A DNA stretch of 28,081 nt from CAYUNA01 sp047629355. Lineage in GTDB: Bacteria > Bacteroidota > Bacteroidia > Chitinophagales > Saprospiraceae. The notes beneath the pieces are model-generated. The model saw only the letters and a program-made list of their open reading frames with translations, searched no databases and was not told where the DNA came from. Both the position numbers and the translations under genes were made by a program. Location: assembly GCA_047629355.1 (NCBI GenBank), contig JBLHWU010000064.1, forward strand, positions 1 through 28,081. The letters are read 5' to 3'. This document shows, one piece after another, positions 16,452-24,132 of this stretch; position 1 is the first letter of the stretch, and every line of letters starts with the position of its first letter.

Positions 16452-18542
16452 CTACTTCCGCTGCCCCCGTTCTTCCTGTATCTTCGGATTAATTTCCAAT
16501 GCTTTTTGAATATGAACTTGTCCTGTCGTTTCATCCCCCGCCTGATAATACGCACTTCCCAGATTATACCAAGCATCCGCATTTTTCGGTTTTAGAACTG
16601 TCGCTTTTTTAAACATATCAATTGCCTGTTGATTTTGTCGATTGAAGCCATAAGCGACACCCAACAATCGAACCGTTTCATATTCATTTGGGCGAACATC
16701 ATAGGCTTTTTTCAAATAGGTCATCGCCTTTTGTAAGTCACCTTTTTGCTCACCATAAAACTTTCCAGCCTCTCGATAAGTAATCCCGATATTGTTTTGA
16801 GCTTCTTCGTAATTGGGGTCTAATTGCATCGCTTGCTGATAATTTTGAATTGCGGTTTCAAATTTTTTCAAATAATTATTGGCATTACCCATTAATAAAT
16901 AAGCGTTTTTATAACCAGGATGAATCTGAACCGCTTCTTGTAAATGTCCGACGGCTTCGTTTAGCATTCGATTTTTCTCCGTTTCATTGAGGGTATGACT
17001 GGCTTTTTCAATCAAAGCCCCACCTGCCGAATTCCGCAATTTAGCACTCCTTTTTGAGGTTTTGACATCCGTCGTGAAAAGGGTGAAATTGTCTTTCCAA
17101 ACAGTATTTCGAGTAATCGTTTTAAGGGAGAAAAGTAAAATAACGATGGCAAAAAAACCTAAAGAAATTGATAGTTGATTCAATTTCTTTAACTTCTTCG
17201 CTGCCGTCATTCTATTTGCAAAACGATAGCCTAAAACGGCTAAAATCAAGGCAAAACCAATACTCGGCATAAAGGTAAAACGCTCGTTCATGTTTGTGCC
17301 AACGCCAATAACGATGTTGGAAGCAATCGAAAGTGTTGCCAGATAAACGATGATACCAAAGCTAATTGGGTCACGCTTCGGCAATCGAATCAAGGCATAA
17401 ATGCCCATCGCAACATACGCCAAAACGCTCAAAATCACTCGCCAATCTCCGAAAGTCATAATGCCAACTGCGCGAGGATAATAGTCATGCGTTAGTGGAT
17501 GAGGGAAGAACAACAGCTGCAAATATTTGCCAAGCGTGAAGAATATAGTCGCTATTTTTTCACCAGAAGTGAAGTCGATATAGCGTCCGTCCACCAGTTT
17601 TAAAAATGGATTATTCATTAATTCTGCGGACGGCTCGGAGGTGATAAAACCTAAAATGTAAGTTCGCAAGGCTATAAAAAGGATTGTCCCGATGATAAAA
17701 GGAATCGTCTGTTTAAATATTTCACCTCCCTTTGCTTTGGTGAAAAAATAATATGCAAATGGTACGACTGCCAAAAAAGTAATCGCGTTTTCCTTTGCCA
17801 TCAATGCCAGAAAAAATACCATACCTGCCCAAATATTAGCCAATTTATTTTTATCAAAATAGGCTTTTAAAGAAAACCAAACTGCCACCAAACTCAATAG
17901 CAAAGTCACAATTTCATCTGCTCCCTTGATGTTTGCTACAGCCTCCGTATGCAAGGGGTGAACTGCGAAAACCATCGCGGCTATAAACGATACGAAATAA
18001 GTATAAACACTCGCTTTGCTTTCTTTCCCATCTAGTGAAAATAGACGCAATAACACCATATATAGCAGCAAACAAGTCAAGGCATACAAAATTACGTTTA
18101 AAGTATGCCCAACTATTGGCTGTCCTTCGTAGATGACATTGCCAGCATTGTCTTTAACTAACTTTCCTTCTGTGTCAACTTTTTTCTTTTTAAAAAATTG
18201 CCATTGAATAGCAAATAAAATCGGTGTTAACGGTCGATAACGCCCACCCTGTACTAAAGCTGCTTTACCTTCTTCTTTAAAAAAACCACGAAAAGTATCG
18301 TATTTCAATAAGTCATCAATGCCCGCGAAACCTTGGGTGGTGAATTCATTATCATAAATGACAATCGCATCATCTAGAGTGTAATCGTGCGTTAAAGTGT
18401 TGGCATATAGGATGCAACAGATGGAGAAAATGATTATTTTATGTAATTTGGAATTGGTTAACCAAGCAGGAATCTTGGTCGATTTTACGTTTTTCAAGGA
18501 GGCAGTTGATTTTTTTAATTTGGATTTTTCGTATTTGGACAT
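16452..18542 (-). CDS. TMTC-like membrane glycosyltransferase with TPRs
   Basis: A 696-residue integral membrane protein. A basic N-terminus precedes helix 1 (about 34-49), and the first periplasmic loop carries the DD pair in YTLDDAIVI (Asp57, Asp58) typical of GT-C mannosyl-type transferases. About ten further hydrophobic segments follow to residue about 490, including the family-like AVHPLHTEAVANIKGADEI. Residues about 520-690 are TPR repeats (PNYEEAQNNIGITYREAGKF, PKNADAWYNLGSAYYQAGD). The layout matches TMTC/DUF1736 proteins, which use polyprenyl-phosphate sugars to O-glycosylate exported proteins; the substrate here is unknown. The gene is probably monocistronic, with repeats on both sides. 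ATG start at 18542. Confidence 0.8.
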   Translation of the reverse strand: MSKYEKSKLKKSTASLKNVKSTKIPAWLTNSKLHKIIIFSICCILYANTLTHDYTLDDAIVIYDNEFTTQGFAGIDDLLKYDTFRGFFKEEGKAALVQGGRYRPLTPILFAIQWQFFKKKKVDTEGKLVKDNAGNVIYEGQPIVGHTLNVILYALTCLLLYMVLLRLFSLDGKESKASVYTYFVSFIAAMVFAVHPLHTEAVANIKGADEIVTLLLSLVAVWFSLKAYFDKNKLANIWAGMVFFLALMAKENAITFLAVVPFAYYFFTKAKGGEIFKQTIPFIIGTILFIALRTYILGFITSEPSAELMNNPFLKLVDGRYIDFTSGEKIATIFFTLGKYLQLLFFPHPLTHDYYPRAVGIMTFGDWRVILSVLAYVAMGIYALIRLPKRDPISFGIIVYLATLSIASNIVIGVGTNMNERFTFMPSIGFALILAVLGYRFANRMTAAKKLKKLNQLSISLGFFAIVILLFSLKTITRNTVWKDNFTLFTTDVKTSKRSAKLRNSAGGALIEKASHTLNETEKNRMLNEAVGHLQEAVQIHPGYKNAYLLMGNANNYLKKFETAIQNYQQAMQLDPNYEEAQNNIGITYREAGKFYGEQKGDLQKAMTYLKKAYDVRPNEYETVRLLGVAYGFNRQNQQAIDMFKKATVLKPKNADAWYNLGSAYYQAGDETTGQVHIQKALEINPKIQEERGQRK

Positions 18543-18604
18543 AGTTTCATTATTTTTGGAAACCCAAATTTTAGAAAAATTATTGGTGTGTCTAAATTTT
18601 TAGG

Positions 18605-18830
18605 AAGGTATTTTTAAAAAGAGGTCAGAAATCAGAAAAGGCAGTCGTTGAAAATTGTTAGCGTAACAACTTTTAAATAACGACTTACTTAATCTGATGA
18701 GGGAAAAAATCTATTTTTCACTCTCAAGACCCTACCCGCGCCGTCGAAGGTCGTGCGGGTTTGTGTTTGATGAAGTTCGAAAATCTTAGAATTTTAAAGC
18801 TTCGAAAAGTCAAACATATTACAATGCCTT
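18605..18830 (-). repeat. Composite palindromic repeat, copy g (degraded)
   Basis: Traces of all modules remain: a short foot hairpin (TGAGGG...CTCTCA, 18697-18726), a GC palindrome remnant (CCCGCGCCGTCGAAGGTCGTGC, abbreviated core CGCGCCGTCG near 18737) and the module AGTTCGAAAATCTTAGAATT (about 18774-18793) followed by AAGCTTCGAAAA. It separates the TMTC-like gene from the next minus-strand gene. Confidence 0.55.
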
Positions 18831-18861
18831 TGATTTTTGGGGGGAGCTTCGGTTCTTAAAG

Positions 18862-19974
18862 TTAATATTTCCCAGCAGGAATAATTTTTCCGTTGAGACA
18901 TTGATATTGCCGCATTAAATCAGCGGTCATGCACGAATGAATGGGTAAAATTAGTAAAATATCGCCAATTTTAGTCGATTTCAACAAAGCGTCGGAAGCT
19001 TTGATAATGCCGTGTTCTTGCGATAAGGATTTGACATGATTTTCTTTTGGTAAAATATTCCAGCTGTCTTTTTTATTGGCATTAAATACGGCTAAATAGC
19101 CATAGAATGCTTGGTTGGAATCCCGAAAATCGGTGCGGTCTTTCGACAAATGAACGCCACCACCATAGACGACAATTTCCTTTCGAATAGGATGTAAAGC
19201 CACCACAGGACAAGCCAACGCAACGGAGATATCGGTTAAATCACAGGATTCAATCAGATTTTGAGTAACGTCATAAAAAACGAAATTTCCAGGACGAATT
19301 TCATTAGCAAATGCAAAATCTTCGGCAACACTGCAAGTCGGAGTATCGCCAACGGAGAGGATTAAATCAGGGTAATCCTTAATAAAATGGTTCTTTAGTT
19401 GAGACAGTTTTGCTTTGCTTTCCTGATGAATTTTCAAAACTGCTGCCTGACTCCGCGCTTCGTAGCTATGTCCGGAATGTGCCAAAAAACCAGCAAATTC
19501 AAGATTTTTCGCATTTTGCATATTTTCTAAAAGAAGCTGTATATATATAGTGTCGTCCACGAGAATGCCTGTGCGGTGATAGCCCGCATCGATTTTTAGA
19601 AAAACGGCGACAGAATGGGAAAGGTGTTGTTTTAAAAAATTAAGTGTTTCAATAGATTCGATGACAAGGTTTAATTGAATCGCCTTCGCCAATTGATTGA
19701 TGCGCTCAATTTCTAAAATATTGACAGGAAAAGCGACCGTAATGTCTTTCCAATCGTCGGCAGCAAAATATTCCGCCATTGTCAGAGAAGAAACGGTAAT
19801 CGCTTTGACGCCAAATTCTCTAAACCAGCGACCAACTTCATGAGCTTGGTGAGTTTTGAAATGAGGACGGAACAAAACGTTGTTCCGGTGGGCTTTTTCA
19901 GCCATTGCTTTGATGTTTTTTAAACATTTGGCTTTATCCAATAGTAAGGTAGGCGTGAGAATTGGTGGACTCAT
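18862..19974 (-). CDS. D-threonine aldolase/D-serine dehydratase-like enzyme
   Basis: A 370-residue cytoplasmic enzyme of the fold-type III PLP family (alanine-racemase-like barrel plus D-serine-dehydratase-like C-terminal domain). Seen: the N-terminal family phrase TPTLLLDKAKCLKNI, RPHFKTH with the PLP-binding lysine, FLKIDAGYHRTGI, the phosphate-binding region SVGDTPTC, and a C-terminal IHSCMTADL whose His-x-Cys is the metal site of the family. These enzymes cleave D-threonine to glycine and acetaldehyde or dehydrate D-serine, needing a divalent metal; which reaction applies cannot be read from sequence. The frame extends to a GTG at 20013, but the ATG at 19974 gives the usual family N-terminus and is preferred. 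It is divergent from dnaA across the putative origin. Confidence 0.85.
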   Translation of the reverse strand: MSPPILTPTLLLDKAKCLKNIKAMAEKAHRNNVLFRPHFKTHQAHEVGRWFREFGVKAITVSSLTMAEYFAADDWKDITVAFPVNILEIERINQLAKAIQLNLVIESIETLNFLKQHLSHSVAVFLKIDAGYHRTGILVDDTIYIQLLLENMQNAKNLEFAGFLAHSGHSYEARSQAAVLKIHQESKAKLSQLKNHFIKDYPDLILSVGDTPTCSVAEDFAFANEIRPGNFVFYDVTQNLIESCDLTDISVALACPVVALHPIRKEIVVYGGGVHLSKDRTDFRDSNQAFYGYLAVFNANKKDSWNILPKENHVKSLSQEHGIIKASDALLKSTKIGDILLILPIHSCMTADLMRQYQCLNGKIIPAGKY

Positions 19975-20677
19975 ATCTGTTTTTTTAATGAATTTAAAAC
20001 AAGAAAAATACACAAGTATTTTTAAAAATCAATAATAGGAAGAATTGCAAGACATAAGAAACAAACTTTGATAAAAAAAACAGCGAAAGGACTCAATAAA
20101 AAGTTTTAACAAAAGATAATTTGGATAGCATTTTTATCAAAAAAATTAGAAACAATTCACCATATTTTGTTAGGTGAAAAAGACGATTTTTTTTTTGAAA
20201 AAACGGCTAATTTTTCTCCACAGGTTATAAACATTTATTTTGGAAAAATGTGGATAACTTTGATTTGAAAACTCCACAAGAATACTGTTTGTCATCAAAA
20301 AAAGCAAGTTACTGATAAAAAAAAATATTTAACTCATTGAAAGTCAGCAGCTTCGTTTATTTGATTAAACAATGGAGTTTTCCACTATTTGTTAGTATTA
20401 AGTGGAAGGATTTGTATGATTAAAAAAAAGATTTGATGTAGGAAGTCATATCCCCTTTTTTTATTGAAAAAAAAGCCGTTATTTTGCAGTCCTTCATTAT
20501 GATACTTGATGCCAATAATAGAAAATATTTACAGCGATTCATAGAGGGCACATCCAAGACTTTTACAGTCTGACTTATATGTTTAAATTACTGATACTGT
20601 AGCAACTAAGAATATACTACAAAAGGAAACAACACAATAAAGGAAACGATTTAATAACTTCTCATTACATTTAGGGA
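19975..20677. other. Candidate replication origin (oriC) upstream of dnaA
   Basis: A 0.7-kb gene-free, strongly AT-rich gap between divergent genes. It holds a perfect DnaA box on the minus strand (TGTGGATAA, 20249-20257), a one-mismatch box (TTCTCCACA, 20214-20222) and a two-mismatch box (TTATAAACA, 20225-20233), all within 45 bases. A-runs and T-runs on both sides could act as the unwinding element. All long genes from 8.6 to 20.0 kb point left and those from 20.7 kb point right, as expected at an origin. The dnaA promoter must also lie here; TTATTTTGC near 20479 is a weak candidate. Confidence 0.6.
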
Positions 20678-22108
20678 ATGGTAAAAAATTGCGCTACAGT
20701 CTGGGATAACTGTCTTTCGACTATTCGAAGGAACATCAATACGCAGAGCTATCGGACTTGGTTTGAGCCAATCAAGCCGATACGACTGAATCAGAACGCG
20801 CTGACTATTCAAGTGCCAAATAAATTTTTTTACGAATGGTTAGAAGAGCATTATGTTGCGCTTCTAAAAATGACCATCCGTAATGAACTTGGCAATAATG
20901 GTCGATTAGAATATCAAATTCTAATGAGTTCTGGAAATGATGACAGTAAACCTGGACAAGACAAACAAAAGGAAGAAAAACGGGCTTCTAAAAAGTACAA
21001 TCCTGGTGGGATTGATACGCAGAATATCAAGAATCCATTTGTGATTCCGGGTATTCGAAAATTGCAGATTGACCCGCAGCTCAATCCGAATTATACATTT
21101 GATGGCTTCATCGAGGGTGACTGTAATAAGCTCGCCCGCTCGGCAGGACTCGCAGTTGCGAAAAAACCTGGTGGCACTGCTTTTAATCCTTTAGTGGTTT
21201 TTGGGCAGGTTGGGCTCGGTAAAACGCACCTAGCACATGCAATCGGCAACGAGGTGATGAAGCGAAATGATGATAAAACGGTATTATATGTTTCGTCGGA
21301 AAAATTTACGAATCAAATCATTGAATCCATTAAAAACAATGCGGTTAATGACTTTGTGAATTTCTACCAACAGATTGATGTACTAATTGTGGATGATATT
21401 CAGTTTTTGGCAAACAAAACCAAAACACAGGAAATTTTCTTCCACATTTTCAATCAGTTGCACCAAAACGGCAAGCAAATCATTTTGACGTCTGACCGTC
21501 CTCCAAAAGACTTGGCAGGAATGGAGGACCGCCTGATTTCTCGTTTTAAATGGGGATTATCTGCTGATTTGCAGATTCCAGATTTTGAAACTAGAGTGGC
21601 GATTTTGGAGTCAAAAATGAACCGGGAAGGCATCGATTTGTCAAAAGATGTGATTGAGTTCATTTCTTACAATATCAAAAACAACATCCGGGAATTGGAA
21701 GGCGTGTTGGTATCGCTTATCGCACAATCTTCGTTGAACTCTCGGGATATTGATGTTAACTTGGCAAAAGAAGTGATTAAAAACTTCGTGAAGCAAATCA
21801 ATAAAGAAATCACGGTAGAATTCATTCAGACCTTGGTAGCTGACCACTTTGATGTGCCTGTTGATAAATTGGCAGGGAAGACTCGAAAGCGGCACATCGT
21901 TATTGCACGGCAGTTGTCGATGTACTTAGCTAAGAACTTGACGGATAAGTCTTTGAAAGCTATCGGTGAAAACTTTGGCGGTCGTGACCACAGTACGGTT
22001 ATCTATTCGTGTAAAACGGTTCAGGACTTGATGGAGACGGATATGATATTTAAAGATACGGTGGCAGAGTTGGAGAAGAAGTTGAGTTTTTCTTTGAATG
22101 AAAATTAA
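20678..22108 (+). CDS. dnaA: Chromosomal replication initiator DnaA
   Basis: A 476-residue initiator with the full domain order. Domain I (1-85) has the motif YRTWFEPIKP. A polar linker (about 86-125) follows. The AAA+ domain has Walker A GQVGLGKT (176-183; Gln where many DnaA proteins have Gly), Walker B VLIVDDIQF (235-243), and a sensor-like stretch IILTSDRPPKDLAGMEDRLISR read in two parts. The C-terminal helix-turn-helix has the DnaA signature GGRDHSTVIYSC. ATP-bound DnaA binds TTATCCACA-type boxes and melts the origin; such boxes lie immediately upstream. The ATG at 20678 follows TTTAGGGA, a weak ribosome site. A terminator follows the gene. Confidence 0.97.
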   Translation: MVKNCATVWDNCLSTIRRNINTQSYRTWFEPIKPIRLNQNALTIQVPNKFFYEWLEEHYVALLKMTIRNELGNNGRLEYQILMSSGNDDSKPGQDKQKEEKRASKKYNPGGIDTQNIKNPFVIPGIRKLQIDPQLNPNYTFDGFIEGDCNKLARSAGLAVAKKPGGTAFNPLVVFGQVGLGKTHLAHAIGNEVMKRNDDKTVLYVSSEKFTNQIIESIKNNAVNDFVNFYQQIDVLIVDDIQFLANKTKTQEIFFHIFNQLHQNGKQIILTSDRPPKDLAGMEDRLISRFKWGLSADLQIPDFETRVAILESKMNREGIDLSKDVIEFISYNIKNNIRELEGVLVSLIAQSSLNSRDIDVNLAKEVIKNFVKQINKEITVEFIQTLVADHFDVPVDKLAGKTRKRHIVIARQLSMYLAKNLTDKSLKAIGENFGGRDHSTVIYSCKTVQDLMETDMIFKDTVAELEKKLSFSLNEN

Positions 22109-22181
22109 TAGACGGCGCACCGTTGAAGGCTTTAGGCACACAGTGGCGTAGAAAAAATATTAGCGAAAACAACACTACAAT

Positions 22182-22231
22182 AAAAATCAGATTTCGGATA
22201 AGCTACGGCATTCGGAATCTGATTTTTTTTT
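22182..22231 (+). terminator. Terminator after dnaA
   Basis: AAAAATCAGATT (22182-22193) pairs with AATCTGATTTTT (22216-22227) and is followed by more T residues. The stem is long and ends in a T9 run, fitting rho-independent termination about 75 bases after dnaA. Confidence 0.75.
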
Positions 22232-22254
22232 GTGAAATTTGAAACCATTCAATA

Positions 22255-22345
22255 AGATAGCTACATTTGTTTATATGCAATGCTTTGCTCGTGTTGTCCC
22301 TCAGATTCCCCTCCACCGCGCCGTCAGGGGCGGTGCAATGAGTAG
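22255..22345 (-). repeat. Composite palindromic repeat, copy h (fragment)
   Basis: On the minus strand this reads TGCACCGCCCCTGACGGCGC, then GGTGGAGGGGAATCTGAGGG. It parallels the GC palindrome plus GGGATTATTGAGG of copy c, with a decayed palindrome. The matching hairpin arm is not preserved. Confidence 0.45.
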
Positions 22346-22387
22346 AACAAAATATATTTATTTCGCAGGATGTCTTCAGTCTTCTCG

Positions 22388-22728
22388 TGTAAGTACCTGG
22401 ACATAAATAATCGAACAATCAAAAGAGTCCGATTTTGTCGTTAGTTTTCTCTAAAAAATTCTTGAATAATCCCTTTATTGAAGTATTTTTTAGCGGAAAA
22501 TAACGGAAAAAGAGTAGTGCCACAAATGTGCACTTTTACAGTTTAGGTGCTTTTGTTTATCAAAGGGGTTTTTGGAAGCTCGATAATCTTACGATTTTCT
22601 CGCTGCTCAAACTTAAAAGAACCTTCGTTTACACGGTAATAAATCACTTTTTCAATAAATGGTGGTGCACATTTGTTACACTACCGATTATTTGTGCCCG
22701 GATACTTACATGCAGTTTTTCGTACACC
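22388..22728. repeat. Nested inverted-repeat block
   Basis: Outer arms 22388-22413 and 22685-22710 match in inverted orientation at 22 of 26 positions, all differences being transitions. Inner arms 22514-22533 and 22665-22684 match at 18 of 20 (core ACAAATGTGCAC). Between them lie composite-repeat modules: GAAGCTCGATAATCTTACGA (22571-22590), then CGTTTACACGGTAATAAA. At the right edge, 22709-22728 repeats the end sequence of the 294-511 element (TGCAGTTTTTCGTACACC). It looks like several mobile or palindromic elements stacked on each other. No protein is supported. Confidence 0.5.
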
Positions 22729-22761
22729 TAAAAGAACGAGTTAGAGTAGGTAGATTATTTT

Positions 22762-22910
22762 TTACCAATTCTCTAATACATCATCCCACGGGACTTGTCA
22801 AAGAACCCAAGTTTTGGAAAAATAATCTGCAATAACTGCTCTTAAATAGTCTATTCTCTCGGATTCGGCTATATCCTGTTTAAGAAAATAAAAAAACCTA
22901 TTATAAAAGG
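22762..22910 (-). pseudogene. Possible remnant of a small protein gene
   Basis: On the minus strand a frame reads QDIAESERIDYLRAVIADYF, then SKTWVL, a TGA stop at 22798-22800, and in the same frame QVPWDDVLENW before TAA at 22762-22764. The composition is protein-like on both sides of the TGA, suggesting a small gene with a nonsense change and no intact start. I do not recognise the family. It could be chance. Confidence 0.25.
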
Positions 22911-23131
22911 GTTATTCAAGGATTTTTTTAATTTTTTAAAACGGAAAATAGCCGCTGTAAAAAGTGTCGATTATTCAAGATTATCGATTGATGGAACTTT
23001 TTAAAAAAAGAATTGGTTTGATGAAAAGTGCGGGCAAAATGCTAAAATGCTGAAAATCAATGCAGTAAATTAGTGTCGGGAAAAGCCCGAAAAAAAAGTT
23101 TGAAAATAAATCAATTTTTCTTTCAAAAAAC

Positions 23132-23162
23132 TTGCACACAACTAAAAGTAATGATACTTTTG
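23132..23162 (+). promoter_or_regulatory. Bacteroidota-type promoter for tRNA-Ser
   Basis: TTG at 23132-23134 is followed after exactly 20 bases by TACTTTTG (23155-23162), a full match to TAnnTTTG. The following CATCCGCTCCGCAAAATGAT resembles starts of stable-RNA transcripts in this phylum. The implied leader before the tRNA is about 105 bases. Confidence 0.7.
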
Positions 23163-23276
23163 CATCCGCTCCGCAAAATGATGCGAGTTTAAAGAAAAAA
23201 ATTGGTACGAAATATGCCTCTTCAAATAAGTAGAAATGTTTATTTGACAGACTCAAATTTCAGAAACAATCTTTAC

Positions 23277-23363
23277 GGTGACGTGGGTGAGTGGCTGAAA
23301 CCACCAGTTTGCTAAACTGACAGTCTCGTAAGGGGCTCGGGGGTTCGAATCCCCCCGTCACCG
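23277..23363 (+). tRNA. tRNA-Ser (GCU anticodon)
   Basis: An 87-base cloverleaf with a long variable arm as expected for Ser. The acceptor GGTGACG pairs with CGTCACC and is followed by discriminator G. The anticodon stem-loop CAGTTTGCTAAACTG presents GCT. The T arm GGGGGTTCGAATCCCCC is intact. CCA is not encoded (the next bases are CAT). Confidence 0.95.
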
Positions 23364-23488
23364 CATAATATAAACGTTAAGAATGTAGTATGAAGTATTC
23401 AAACTCATTTTTAATATGCAAGACCCAATTGTGGAACTTGAAGAAATTAACTTCCTTAATTATTCATTTTCACTCTTACATTAGAGTT

Positions 23489-23563
23489 CGGGGTGTAGCG
23501 CAGCCCGGTTAGCGCACCTGTTTTGGGAACAGGGGGTCGCAGGTTCGAATCCTGCCACCCCGA
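23489..23563 (+). tRNA. tRNA-Pro (UGG anticodon)
   Basis: A 75-base cloverleaf. The acceptor CGGGGTG pairs with CACCCCG, discriminator A. The anticodon stem-loop CCTGTTTTGGGAACAGG presents TGG. The T arm GCAGGTTCGAATCCTGC is intact. It lies 125 bases after tRNA-Ser and is likely co-transcribed. The 3' end is not seen repeated downstream in the window, so no att site can be claimed. Confidence 0.95.
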
Positions 23564-23576
23564 CGAACTACTTTGC

Positions 23577-23616
23577 AAGCCGTTGATAATCAGTCGATTA
23601 TTAACGGCTTCTTTGT
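23577..23616 (+). terminator. Terminator after the tRNA pair
   Basis: AAGCCGTTGATAAT (23577-23590) pairs with ATTATTAACGGCTT (23597-23610), one G-T mismatch, loop CAGTCG, followed by CTTTGTTT. It is placed 14 bases after tRNA-Pro. Confidence 0.7.
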
Positions 23617-23828
23617 TTGGGGGTCATTTAAGGGGTCGTTTTTTTAAGAGTACAAAAAGTAATTACGACTAAGGCTAAATATTTCGCTGTGACAAAAAGC
23701 TTTTGCGTTTTTTACAATGTAATTACAAAACCATTTCTTCAATGGTGAATTTCCTATCGCAATAATTGATTTCCCTTTTTTCTAAATCCATTTTTATTAT
23801 TACATCTCGTCTCAAAAATGTGGAGACA

Positions 23829-23859
23829 TTGTACCATTTTAGCAAGAGAAGTATATTTG
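23829..23859 (+). promoter_or_regulatory. Bacteroidota-type promoter, TTG-N20-TATATTTG
   Basis: TTG at 23829-23831 and TATATTTG at 23852-23859 with 20-base spacing match the phylum consensus completely. The first gene downstream is the nuclease at 24133, about 265 bases from the implied start site. That leaves a long leader with no ORF. Confidence 0.5.
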
Positions 23860-23972
23860 CGCTCACTCGGGCAAGACACCAATTTTTTGGATAATTCAAA
23901 AATACCATCGATAATTTAAATACATTTACAAAAAACTAAAAACATCCACAATACATTCGCATTTTCGTAATG

Positions 23973-23989
23973 TTTATTTATATTTACGC
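23973..23989 (+). promoter_or_regulatory. Promoter-like 17-mer upstream of the YhcG-type nuclease
   Basis: TTTATTTATATTTACGC includes TATATTTA, one base from the TAnnTTTG element. The identical 17-mer lies upstream of the DUF2779 gene at 25434-25450, suggesting similar promoters for both. No good TTG lies 20 bases upstream. Confidence 0.4.
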
Positions 23990-24132
23990 GAACAAAAAAA
24001 AACGTTCCCAAAGGCTAATACCACATTCTGGAACGATTAAAAAAAATAATAATAATCAACTATAAAGATAGCAAATTCTGTCATTTGCATATCTCGTTTT
24101 GATTGATTTCAACAAAATAGTATCACCAAAAA

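Larger units (their letters stand above)
23617..24132. other. Intergenic region before the nuclease block
   Basis: It has no intact gene. A plus-strand frame at about 23659-23741 (KVITTKAKYFAVTKSFCVFY) looks faintly protein-like but lacks a start and family resemblance. Two GTAATTAC palindromes and a CGTTCC...GGAACG inverted pair (24003-24035) are present, along with two promoter-like sites. Confidence 0.3.

Noticed and set aside
20249..20257. Single TGTGGATAA taken alone as proof of oriC
   Set aside because: One 9-mer is expected by chance in AT-rich DNA; the origin call rests on clustering with other boxes, dnaA adjacency and the gene-orientation switch.
3110..22645. CRISPR array as an explanation for the recurring hairpins
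   Set aside because: The repeats are kilobases apart, differ in sequence and orientation, and show no regular spacers or cas genes.
22981..23256. Open frame of 91 codons on the minus strand, rich in Phe and Leu
   Set aside because: It overlaps the tRNA promoter and leader on the opposite strand and reflects A-runs; no domain or start signal.
23617..23741. Possible integrase remnant beside tRNA-Pro
   Set aside because: tRNA-adjacent integrases are common, but the readable peptide (KVITTKAKYFAVTK) has no recombinase motif and no duplicated tRNA 3' end is present.
23723..23908. Open frame of 61 codons on the minus strand
   Set aside because: It overlaps a good plus-strand promoter, has no family resemblance and only a weak start context.
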